NCBI GenBank assembly: GCA_024220525.1
Contig: JAMYWO010000213.1
Coordinates: 41,449-71,668 of the forward strand
Source of the DNA: Cochliopodium minus
Taxonomy: Eukaryota; Discosea; Himatismenida; Cochliopodiidae
Direction: 5' to 3'
DNA length: 30,220 bases
Made by a program: the position numbers and the translations under genes. Position 1 is the stretch's first letter; each line of letters starts with the position of its first letter. The notes beneath the pieces are model-generated. The model saw only the letters and a program-made list of their open reading frames with translations, made no database searches and was not told the origin of the DNA. Shown here piece after piece: positions 10,064 to 19,019 of this stretch.

Positions 10064-11484
10064 ATGACATTCAATATAACCAGCTATATACCTGAATTTG
10101 TTTTTACTCCATTGTCTGTGATAATTCTAGTTCTGTATCATATCTGGTTTCTGTGGAGATATTACAAGCATCCACATCTTGTGAGCCTCGTGATCAATAC
10201 AGTAGCAAGAAGGAACTGGATAAAGAGGATGATGAAGAAAGATAAGTCCCAAGCCATCGAAACTATAAGGTAATGATATCAAAGAAAAAAAATAACGTTA
10301 TTTTAACCTTTATATTCATTATGCATTTGATTCAACTTTAATTTTGAAATTAGAAATATCATTTTGACATCATCATTTCAAGGGAGGTAAAAAATTCTTC
10401 AAGAATTAATATTTTTTTGATAGTAGACTAAATGTAAAAGGAAAGAAATATTATTTGGTTAATAAATAAGAATTAAAAAAATTTCTTTCATATCATATCA
10501 ATCTGGATCATTTTTATCATAATCAATCTCATCAAACAAACTATGACAAAACAAATTTTATTTTTTATTTAATTTAATTTTAGCCGAATTTAATTTTCAA
10601 TTAATTATTCAAAAAAAAAAAAAAAAAGTTCAATAATAGTGATTGCTTTTTTTGCATTCAACAAAGGAATAGAAGAAACCCCACCAACATTCAGGGAAAT
10701 TAAGTATCTTGTACTAGCGGCAGTGTTCATGTTCTCTTTCATCTACTTGATCTTCTCCATCAAGGAAATGAGTCACATTCAATTCTACTTGTACCTTTCC
10801 AATGATGAATTGTTAAAGATGTTGTCTCATCATTATGACTCTGAGGAAGAAATGACAACAAGTAAATAAAAAAAATAAAAATAAAAAATAAAAAATAAAA
10901 AATAAAAAATAAAAAATAAAAAATAAAAAATAAAAAATAAAAAATAAAAAATAATAAATAATCAAAAAAAAATTAAAATATAAAATCTAAAATCTAAAAA
11001 ACATTTAAATAAAATAAAAAATATTAATCAATTATAATAAAATTTTATTCAAAAAATTAAATAATAAAAAGATTGACAAGTGAATTTAAAAATTAAATTT
11101 AAAATCAAACATTTAAATAGAAAAATTTTCGAAAATCAATTAAAAATCAAAAAAAATTTAAAAAACCAATTAAAAATCAAAAAAAATCATAAATTTAAAA
11201 TATTTTGACCAGGCAAAAAAAATCTGGTAGTAGAAAGTTCAGTGGAACTACACGTACAATACTACTTAGAAGACGAAGAAGATCCAATGAAACACATCCT
11301 GGGTGTTCTCAAAACATTGATGACCAAAGCGACCAGACAATACTGGATCTCCCTCCGTGCCTGCTACCTCACTTTCCCTTGCTTCGGTTGGTTGATTGGT
11401 CCTGTTTGGGCTTTCGTTGGGAGTTTGTTCACTGTTGTCATTTTGTATTTCACAGATGCCACAGGAAAGTATCATATGATTTGA
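10064..11484 (+). CDS. DUF599-family membrane protein, copy C
   Basis: Exons 10064-10269, 10354-10386, 10629-10861 and 11213-11484 give 247 residues with consistent phases. An N-terminal helix (VIILVLYHIWFLW) is followed by the hallmark basic motif ARRNWIKRMMKKDKSQAIET, then TSSFQGSSIIVIAFFAFNKG, LAAVFMFSFIYLIFS, and a C-terminal pair (YWISLRACYLTFPCFGWLI, PVWAFVGSLFTVVIL). Four to five membrane helices are expected. The basic motif plus the helix order is what places it in DUF599. Exon 4 starts ten bases before a stretch that is also open in another frame; the frame giving EDPMKHILGVLKTLMTKAT is correct because copy D has the same peptide. Closest relative in the window is copy D. Confidence 0.88.
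10864..10953. repeat. Heptanucleotide (TAAAAAA)n array at the start of intron 3 of DUF599 copy C
   Basis: About a dozen TAAAAAA-like units begin right after the GTAAAT donor at 10862. The sense strand of this intron is A-rich, unlike the T-rich introns of the coronin gene. Confidence 0.85.
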
Positions 11485-12010
11485 TTTTTCTTCATTTTGA
11501 AATCACTCATTCTTCTTGTTCATTTTTGCTGTTTTTCAACTTTATTAACTAAATTGTAAATAAAAAAAAAAAGAAAAAGAGATTTTTTTTGGAATGATTA
11601 ACTGATGTTTATTTCAACCAATTAGCAAGAAACAGTAGAGGTTTAATCATAATTTAATTTATTAATTTATTTTTTAATTTCAATTTATCAGGAACAACAG
11701 AATAGACATGTCCAAAATTTACAAGCGGATAATAATTTATAACCAACACATTTTGAACTGTTGTAAACTTTTGAACATCTCTAACAACAGAAATTTCCTT
11801 CAATTTTCTTATTTTCAAATTCAAAGTTTAAACTTTGTAAAACTTTACCTAAAAAAAATTTTGGACTTTCAATTTAATAAACAGGAACAATTAGTTTTAT
11901 AAAATTCAATATTGATTCCAACAATCAGATCTTCCTTTGTGCTGGAATAAAAAATAAATTATTTTCCCTTCAAAAATTATTTAATAAAAAAAAAAAATCA
12001 TTGAAAAGAA
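11485..12010. promoter_or_regulatory. Intergenic region between DUF599 copies C and D
   Basis: This 526-base noncoding stretch holds the 3' flank of copy C and the promoter of copy D. ATTAGCAAGAAACAG (about 11621) recurs as ATTAACAAGAAACAG after copy D (about 13401). GATCTTCCTTTGTGC followed by AAAAAATAAATTAT (11928-11962) and AATCATTGAAAA just before the ATG recur upstream of the dead copy (13580-13645). An ORF at 11708-11902 has no coding character. Confidence 0.55.
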
Positions 12011-13189
12011 ATGTCTGCTATAACAAATTATATACCTGAATTCATTTTTGCCCCTGCAGCATTATTGATACTTATAATATATCACAGCTTGTATCTGTGG
12101 AGATATTTCAAACATCCCAACAAGGTGGGCCTGAATGTTAATGTGGTGGCAAGGAAAAATTGGATAAAGAGGATGATGACGAGGGATAAAGGGCAAGCGA
12201 TAGATACTTTGAGGTACATCTCTTTTGATGGATATCCTGTTGGGAGAAAATAAAATTATTATTTCTCCGAAAAAACATAAAATATATAATTTGGAATTTT
12301 AATTTGAATCTCTTTAGGAATATCTTAATCACATCATCTTTTCAAGGAAGGTAATTAATTAAAATTAATTAAAATAAATATAAAATAAATATGAATTAAA
12401 TATAAAATTATTATAATTTCGAAAACTTTGAAAATTAAAACTAATTTTTTATTAAAAACAATACTTTAAAAGTTCAGTTGTAGTAATTGCTTTTTTTGCA
12501 TTTGGAAGGGGAATACAAGCAACACCACCTACATTATTGGAAATTAAATATCTCATTCTGGCTGCAGTTTATATGTTCTCTTTCATCACTTTGATTTTTT
12601 CCGTCAAGGAACTGTTCCACGTTCAATTTTATCTTTATCTTTCCAACGATGAGTTATTGGAACTCATGTCACGTGAATACAAACCAGATGATGAATTAGT
12701 TTCTTTTGAAAGTATTTCAAAATTTTTTATTTTTTAAATATTTATGTTCAATTTTCATGGGAATTTCGTTTATTTTTTTAAAGAAAGATTTTTCTATAAA
12801 TTTTTTTTTTAAAAATTTTTTTTTTTAATTTGAAATATCTTCTTTTATAAAAATAATTTTGATATTTATTTTCTTATTTCATACCTTTAAAAATAAAAAT
12901 AATTTTTTTTTTATTTTAAATAGATAAGGAGGTCTCACTAAGAGACTCTGTGTCATTGAAAATTCACGTTTTCGAAGAAGACCAAGAAGATCCAATGAAA
13001 CACATCCTGGGAGTCCTCAAAGCACTCATGACTAAATCCACCAAACTGTACTGGATGTCCATTCGTGCATGCTACCTCACCATTCCCTGCTTCGGTTGGT
13101 TGATTAGTCCTGTTTGGGCTTTCGTTGGAAGTTTGTTGACTCTTTTCATTTTGATAATTTCTGATGGAGTTGGAAAATATCAGTTGTAA
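12011..13189 (+). CDS. DUF599-family membrane protein, copy D
   Basis: Exons 12011-12213, 12318-12350, 12473-12711 and 12924-13189 give 246 residues. The intron positions and phases are the same as in copy C. Key segments: LLILIIYHSLYLWRYFKHP, ARKNWIKRMMTRDKGQAID, SSFQGSSVVVIAFFAFGRG, LAAVYMFSFITLIFSVKEL, EDPMKHILGVLKALMTKST, PCFGWLISPVWAFVGSLL. It appears intact. Copies C and D are clearly a recent tandem pair, and D, not C, is the template of the dead copy that follows, since introns and 3' flank also match. The molecular role is unknown; a membrane location follows from the hydrophobic segments. Confidence 0.88.
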
Positions 13190-13645
13190 ATTAAAAAAAA
13201 AAAGGGAATCTTATTTATTTTTGTTTTTATTCTTTCTTCTTTGTTTAATATTTAATTAAAAAATTTGTCAAAATATTTTTTTTTTTAAATCTTTACTCAA
13301 AGTGTCTTCAATTTTTCTCTTGTTGTAAAATAAAAATGATAAAAATAGAAATAAAATTTAAATGCATTTTTTATGGAATTTTTAAAATGTTTGTCAACTA
13401 ATTAACAAGAAACAGTCTCAGTTGATTTATTTATTAATTTAATTTATTAATTTATTAAATTATAATTTAAATTCTCATTAGAACATCTCCTGAAATTTCC
13501 TTTATAAAAAACTCTTTTTAAGTTTAAAGATTCTACTTTAATTAACCTCACTTAATAAAATAAATTTATTCTATTATTTGATCTTCTTTGAGCCTAGAAA
13601 AAATAAATTATCTCTTTAAATAAAAATAAAAATCATTGAAAATTT
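13190..13645. promoter_or_regulatory. Intergenic region between copy D and the dead DUF599 copy
   Basis: Noncoding. The part just after the copy D stop (about 13192-13330) is closely matched by the sequence after the dead copy's tail (about 17612-17770). The part before 13646 repeats the copy D promoter elements. This shows that flanks were duplicated together with the gene. Confidence 0.55.
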
Positions 13646-13916
13646 ATGTCACCAAAACAAATTATTTACCTTAATGCATTATTAACCCTGCAGCATTCTT
13701 GAAACTCACATTTTATCACTGTTTGTACCTTTGGAGATAATTCAAGAATCCCAACAAGTTGAGCCAAGCGATAGATACTTTAAATTATCTTTTGATGGAT
13801 ATCCTTTTGTGAAAAAATAATAATTATTTCTCCGAAAAAATATAAAATATATAATTTGGAATTTTTATTTGAATCTCTTTAGGAACATCTTAATCAAATC
13901 TTCTTTTCAAGGTAAT
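13646..13916 (+). pseudogene. DUF599 pseudogene, 5' fragment (exons 1-2 of a copy D duplicate)
   Basis: The sequence from ATG at 13646 follows copy D exon 1, intron 1 and exon 2 at the DNA level (compare 12011-12350). The part coding for the basic ARKNWIKRMM motif is missing: the sequence jumps from CCCAACAAG to GCCAAGCGATAGATACTTT. In-frame stops and indels are present. Intron 1 with its CTTTAGGAACATCTTAATC junction is retained, so this was a genomic, not an RNA-mediated, duplication. Exon 3 is absent. Confidence 0.85.
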
Positions 13917-14005
13917 GATTAAAATTTTATAAAATTACAAACTTTATTGGGTTGATGACCAGTTTGCTTTTTTTATTATAAAATTAAAAAGTAAAAAAAA
14001 TTTGA

Positions 14006-14221
14006 ATGAAAAAATTTGAAATAAAGAAATATTTAACTTCAAATTTTACAGAAGATCTAAACTATATTCTTGAATCATTCATCACAATTCAATATAAATT
14101 ATTGCCTCATAAGGTTGATATCATTCAATTTTATCAAAGAGGTTTAGTTCCATTCAGAATTTTTAAGAAAGGAAATAAATCTGAAAGATCAGCCCTCGTT
14201 GAATTGAATATCCAAGAATAA
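14006..14221 (+). CDS. Hypothetical 71-residue ORF
   Basis: This short ORF begins with ATG and ends 190 bases from the 3' end of the convergent ankyrin gene. The peptide is mixed and charged (TEDLNYILESF, KVDIIQFYQRG, FRIFKKGNKSERSALVEL) and not low-complexity, which favours coding or former coding sequence. I recognise no family. It lies in the 3.4-kb segment that replaces the middle of the DUF599 pseudogene. It could be a short gene, a last exon, or a relic brought in with the ankyrin gene. Confidence 0.35.
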   Translation: MKKFEIKKYLTSNFTEDLNYILESFITIQYKLLPHKVDIIQFYQRGLVPFRIFKKGNKSERSALVELNIQE

Positions 14222-14412
14222 CTTAATAAAACATAAAAATAAAGGATTCATAAATAGATTTTTTCCAAATTGTAAAAGTTATAAAAATTTTTTTGGTCAT
14301 TAAAAATTAAAGAATATTTATTTTCTTGGAAGTTTTTTAGTCTTTGAAATTATTTTAATAAAAATTAATAATTAATCTAAATAATAATTAAATTCAGAAT
14401 TCTATTCTCTTT

Positions 14413-17184
14413 TTATTTTTTAGTTTTGAGTTTTTTGTTTTTTTCTTGAATCACATCAATTTCCCCATTCTCTGTTGTTTTTCTTTTGTTGTTTGTAAAA
14501 TTGAAAGGATTTGATCTCTTAATAAAGAAATCAACAGAGAATTTCAAGATGATTGAATGAAGAGGCCTAGGGAAAACAACCTTGAGTTTTTGGGACATAT
14601 ATTTCACGCACATGAAGTAAGTAATTATTCTGGATTGGAAGGAAAAAGGTAGATATTTAAAGTCCTGATAAGACCACAAAGTACCTCTCTGGTAAGATTC
14701 CGAATATTTTTGGTAATTATCAAATTTCTTTGAAATAACATCAAAATCTCCACCAGAAAAAATATAGAATTTCATATTATCTTCTTTTATAACATTGGCA
14801 AAAGAAAATAATTTCATCAATATTGTTTGATCAGTCTTCTCAACAACTTCATTCAAATCTCCACCATTCTGAAGAAGAAAAATGATCGACATTTCATAAT
14901 CGTTTGAATATTTATTCCTGAAAACAAAATTCTGAAAAGGAGAGATCCCACTTTTGTTTTTGATTGAAATATCACCTTTCAAACTAACCATAAATCTCAT
15001 CATTTCAAAATTGGTTGATTTGGAAATTTCAAAGAGAGCAGATTCTTTATTAGCATTGAGAAGATTCAAATCGCATTTGCATTCAAGCAACTTTTTCAAG
15101 TTTTTTTCTGAATGAGATTTTTTGCAAAACAAATGTAGAGGAGTCTCATTCCTGGATGTAAATTCATTTACATTACATTTTTTCTCAATCAACAACATCA
15201 AAATTTCAATGTTTGGCAATTTTGTGTTCGAAGCAATGTGGAGTGGCGTCATTCCATTCGAATTTTTGGAGTTGATCTCTTTTGAATTTTCAATAATAAG
15301 AGAGAGAAGATCAATAGGAGTATTTGAAAATTTACAAGCAAGGTGAAGAAGAACTCCAGATTTTTTAATTTTTAGATTCACATCACATTTACTTTCAATT
15401 AATAACTTTGTGACAGTAAAATCTGGAACTTTTTTAGTCATGATTGAAGATATTGGAGTATTATTTGAATCATCTTTGTTGTTTAGATTGCTCTTTTTTT
15501 CTATCAAATATTCAACGATTTTGATGTCTATTTTTTCGATTTTACAGCAAGTGTGAAGAGGAGAAACATTGTTTTCGTCAACACAATTTACTTTCACTTT
15601 ATTTTCAATCAAAATTTTAATTTTTTCAAGATCATTTTCAACACAACAAGAGTGAAGAAGGTTTATTTTATCAACTTTTCCATTTTCCAAAATAAATTGA
15701 AACTGATCATTATTACAACTTTTATTTTTTATTAAATATGAAAGAGGAGAAAAATCTTGTTTGTTTTTAATGTTAACGTTCCCTTTTTCTTCTACTAACA
15801 ATCTAAAAACATCGAAAGAAACATCTTTTCCTTTACAAAGAAAGTGAAAAGGAGTGTCACCATTCTGATTTTTTTTGTTCACTTTACATTTCTTATGAAT
15901 CAAATAATCAACTATTTCAAAAGATAAATTATTTTCGATTGCGTTATGGAGCACTGTATTCTGGTTTTTATCAACTTGTTCAACGTTTGATTTAATTTCA
16001 ATCAAAAATTTGATAATTTCGAGAGATACAAATTTATTTGAAGAAAGAATTAGGAGAGGAGTTTTTTTGGAGAAGTTAAGAGAATCAATTAATGATTCAT
16101 TATTCATTATGCAGTATTTGATCATTTCAAAGTCAACATTTTTATTTTTACAAAGTAAGTGGAAGGGATTTTCTTCATGTTTTGATGTAACGTTCAGATC
16201 ACATTTTTTTTCGACAAATAATTTAATGATTTCTAAAGAGACTTTGTCAGATCCAAAACATAAATGTGTGGGTGTTCGCTTGTGATCATTATCTTGAAGA
16301 TTCAAATCCACATTTTTTTCAACCAATAAATTAATTAAAGAGTTGTAATAACCAAATTGTTTGCCCCCAAACATACAATGCAGAATATTTTCATTATTTT
16401 TGTTGATAGAGTTCAAATCTGTTTTGTTCTCTATCACGAGTTTTATAACATCAAAAGGGATGTATTCCTTTTCATTTTTTAATAAAGAATGTAAGATTGT
16501 TTCTTCTGAAGAGTTTTTCAAATTTAAATCTATTCTTTCAATCAAATATTTTGTTACTTCTAAATCTATTTTCTTGTGTTCTTTCAATATTAAATGAATG
16601 ATAGTTTTGTCATTCCTGATATTCAAATCTGCTTTGTTTTCAATCAATATTTTTATTTTTGGGAAAAAGTGACGAAAATTTTGATCAGAATTAAAATTAG
16701 ATAACATGAATAATAAATGTGTTTCATTTATTGAGTTTATGCAATTTATCTCAGATTTATTTTCAATCATATATTTAATAATATTGATTGAGATGGAAGG
16801 ATTGATTAAAGCATAGAAAAGAGGAGTATTACCGTTGGTATCTTTATTAGAAAGCATTTTATTGTTTTTTTTAATTACATACTCGAAGTACTGAATATTT
16901 GATTGATGTTGTGAGATCAAATGAAGAATGGACTCATTTTTATCAACTGAGAGAATGTTTATATCGATTTGCAATTCAGAAATTAATTTCAAATTTTGTA
17001 GGTTAAGATTTTGGTTCATGCAAAGAAAGTGAACAGCACTGTATCCGGCTGTTTTTAAATTTTTGTTCTTCATTATTAACTCTTTTGTTTCATAATGATC
17101 AATTTGCCCATCAGCCAAATCTTTTATATCTTTATTCTTTTCTACATTTTCTTCTTTTTTATTTGGACTTTTTCTTCTTCTCAT
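14413..17184 (-). CDS. Large ankyrin-repeat protein, intronless
   Basis: A single open frame of 923 residues. A basic N-terminus (MRRRKSPNKKEEN) leads into about 20 ankyrin repeats spanning roughly residues 45-780, with the recurrent pattern DLNxxNxxxxTxLHxxC followed by xxIIKxLIExK. Repeats are about 33-38 residues long, with Leu-His-x-x-Cys in place of the usual Leu-His-x-Ala-Ala. A C-terminal region of about 130 residues has SFQSRIITYFMCVKYMSQK and FPRPLHSIILKFSVDFF, which may be a small helical interaction motif; a SOCS- or F-box-like role is only a guess. The protein ends in a lysine-rich tail (EKNKKLKTKK), a possible nuclear signal. Ankyrin arrays bind proteins; no enzyme domain is present. 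The lack of introns contrasts with nearly all neighbours, and the gene lies inside a broken DUF599 copy. Confidence 0.9.
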   Translation of the reverse strand: MRRRKSPNKKEENVEKNKDIKDLADGQIDHYETKELIMKNKNLKTAGYSAVHFLCMNQNLNLQNLKLISELQIDINILSVDKNESILHLISQHQSNIQYFEYVIKKNNKMLSNKDTNGNTPLFYALINPSISINIIKYMIENKSEINCINSINETHLLFMLSNFNSDQNFRHFFPKIKILIENKADLNIRNDKTIIHLILKEHKKIDLEVTKYLIERIDLNLKNSSEETILHSLLKNEKEYIPFDVIKLVIENKTDLNSINKNNENILHCMFGGKQFGYYNSLINLLVEKNVDLNLQDNDHKRTPTHLCFGSDKVSLEIIKLFVEKKCDLNVTSKHEENPFHLLCKNKNVDFEMIKYCIMNNESLIDSLNFSKKTPLLILSSNKFVSLEIIKFLIEIKSNVEQVDKNQNTVLHNAIENNLSFEIVDYLIHKKCKVNKKNQNGDTPFHFLCKGKDVSFDVFRLLVEEKGNVNIKNKQDFSPLSYLIKNKSCNNDQFQFILENGKVDKINLLHSCCVENDLEKIKILIENKVKVNCVDENNVSPLHTCCKIEKIDIKIVEYLIEKKSNLNNKDDSNNTPISSIMTKKVPDFTVTKLLIESKCDVNLKIKKSGVLLHLACKFSNTPIDLLSLIIENSKEINSKNSNGMTPLHIASNTKLPNIEILMLLIEKKCNVNEFTSRNETPLHLFCKKSHSEKNLKKLLECKCDLNLLNANKESALFEISKSTNFEMMRFMVSLKGDISIKNKSGISPFQNFVFRNKYSNDYEMSIIFLLQNGGDLNEVVEKTDQTILMKLFSFANVIKEDNMKFYIFSGGDFDVISKKFDNYQKYSESYQRGTLWSYQDFKYLPFSFQSRIITYFMCVKYMSQKLKVVFPRPLHSIILKFSVDFFIKRSNPFNFTNNKRKTTENGEIDVIQEKNKKLKTKK

Positions 17185-17333
17185 TTTTTTTTATTTCTTC
17201 ATTCACTCATTTCATTTTAATATTTGTTTGAACCACAAAAAAAATTCTTGGATATATTTTAAAATTTTTTCATTTATCAATTTATATTTTCTTCTAATTA
17301 ATTTCCCAAATTTATTTTTTTTTTTCTTGAATA

Positions 17334-17610
17334 GATAAAGAAATTAAAGAAGTATCACAAAGAGACTCTGTGATTATAAAAATTGACGTTTTTGAAGAAG
17401 ACGAAGAAGATCCAATGAAACACATCCTGGGAATCCTCAAAGTACTCATGACTAAATCCACCAAAATGAACTGGATGTCCATTCGCGTATCCTAACTAAC
17501 CATTCCCTGCTTTGATTGGTTGATTATTACTGTTTGGGATTTTGTTGGAAGTTTGTTGAATCTTTTCATTTTGATAATTTCTGATCGAGTTGGAAAATAT
17601 CAGTTGTAGA
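17334..17610 (+). pseudogene. DUF599 pseudogene, 3' fragment (last exon of a copy D duplicate)
   Basis: The segment after TTGAATAG matches exon 4 of copy D (12924-13189) almost base for base: KEVSQRDSV, EDPMKHILGILKVLMTKSTK, NWMSIRVS. A TAA then falls in frame at about 17493, where copy D has ACYLT. Beyond it the frame still gives LTIPCFDWLI and FVGSLLNLFILIISDRVGKYQL and the stop region. With 13646-13916 it forms the two ends of one gene, with exon 3 missing and about 3.4 kb lying between. Confidence 0.88.
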
Positions 17611-18080
17611 TGAAAAAAAAAAAGGAAATGTTATTTATTTTTGTTTTTAATCTTTCCTTCTTTGTTTAATAATTAATTAAAAAATTTATCAAATAAATTT
17701 TTTTTTTGTAAACCACATTCAATCTTTTTCTTCACTTAAACAGTCTTCAATTTTTCTTTTATTTGGATTTTTCTTGTTTTAATAAAAATAAAAATATAAT
17801 TTTGAAAAAAAAAAAAATATATTAAAGAGATTTTACAATTATTCTTACGATATTGTTTGGAGGTGAAGAATATGAAAAGTTTTTTTCGAAAGAAAATTTG
17901 ATGATCATATGTTGAACAGGTTTTGGTATTTTCAAACTATGATTTGAGTGTAAACAAATTTCTTTCAAGCACATCAAAAATGTAGAAATGTTTTCTTGGA
18001 AGTTTTTGGTTAGTATTTTGTGGTTTTTTGTTGACCATTCCTTAATAAAAATAAAAATAAAATTAGAAAATTATAAAATT
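17611..18080. other. Intergenic region between DUF599 pseudogene and truncated RCC1 gene
   Basis: Noncoding. The first part resembles the 3' flank of copy D. The second part (about 17890-18045) resembles the region after copy A (6860-7000). It is a mosaic of duplicated flanks. Confidence 0.55.
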
Positions 18081-18777
18081 TTAGATTATTACATCAAGGA
18101 GTTCCCGATTATTGAACAATAACAGGTTTTTAAAATCAAGTTTTGTTAGATTTTTATTTCCGAACTTTCCCAAACCTAATTGACCAGAATAGTTTTCTCC
18201 ACAAACAAAAACTTCTTTATTTTCTTTTCAAAAAGAAATATTAAAAAAAATTTAAAATTTAAAAAATAAAAATTTAAAAAAAATAAAAATTTAAAAAAAT
18301 TAAAAATTTAAAAAAAAATAAAATTTTGATACTATCTAAAAATATAAAGTGAGAATTTCCTGTAGTGATGGATATAATGTTTGAGAAGTTGGCTTTTGTA
18401 AAAGTGTGAAAATCATTCATGTTTTCTGGAAAGAAACCAAAGCACTGTTCATCATTTGACCCAGAAACGTAGACCTCACCGTTTTCTATAAATTAAAAAA
18501 ATAAAAAATAAAAAATAAGAAAATAAAACAAAATAAAATAATTAAAAAATAAATAAAACTAAGTTTATTAAATAATAAAATAATCAAAAAATTTTTTAAA
18601 ATATTAAAAATTAAAACCAGTTAAAATAATAGAATTTCTGAAACCACAATGAATCGAAGAAATATTAGGAATGTTGTCTATTGTCTCGATTTTGAATTGT
18701 GCATAAGGATCAGCCCCAGTACCTAACTTTCCACTCGTATTTGATCCAAAGCATTTTAAAATGTGTTTCCCTTTCAT
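18081..18777 (-). pseudogene. Truncated RCC1-like paralog
   Basis: Three exons (18618-18777, 18333-18485, 18081-18223) match the last three exons of the RCC1-like gene at 7107-9665, with the same phase-1 junctions. They carry FGSNTSGKLGTG, VYVSGSNDEQCFG and FVCGENYSGQLGLG. The six upstream exons are gone. At the old acceptor (CTCAG, 18781) the first exon has one A fewer than its parent, which shifts the old frame. An ATG at 18777 re-enters the correct frame, so a 151-residue protein with about three blades could still be made. Three blades are too few for a closed propeller, so a relic is likelier than a functional gene; expression data would decide. Confidence 0.72.
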
Positions 18778-18799
18778 TTTCTGAGATGAAATTTTTATT

Positions 18800-19012
18800 A
18801 ATATTTTTTATTTTTTTATTTTTTTATTTTTATTTTTATTTTTATTTTTATTTTTATTTTTTTATTTTTATTTTTTTATTTTTTATTTCAAATTTTTATT
18901 TTTAATTTTTATTTATTATTTTTATTTTTATTTTTATTTTTATTTTTATTTTTTTATTTTAATTAAATTTTTAATTTATTTTTATTTTAATTTATTTTTT
19001 TATTTTTTTATC
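18800..19012. repeat. (TTTTTA)n / (TTTTTTA)n low-complexity tract
   Basis: About 200 bases of T-runs broken by single A residues, sitting between the truncated RCC1 gene and the next exon. It is probably intron or promoter sequence of the gene at 19020. It contains open frames rich in Phe and Ile that are an effect of composition only. Confidence 0.7.
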
Positions 19013-19019
19013 TTGAAAG

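Noticed and set aside
11708-11902. 64-residue plus-strand ORF between DUF599 copies C and D
   Set aside because: Asn/Lys/Ile-rich as expected from base composition, and no counterpart after copy D.
15122-16597. Several plus-strand ORFs of 60-91 residues
   Set aside because: All lie opposite the continuous ankyrin frame, whose repeat periodicity proves the minus strand.
14006-17184. Transposable element carrying the ankyrin gene
   Set aside because: No transposase, reverse transcriptase, long terminal repeats or inverted ends were recognised by eye.
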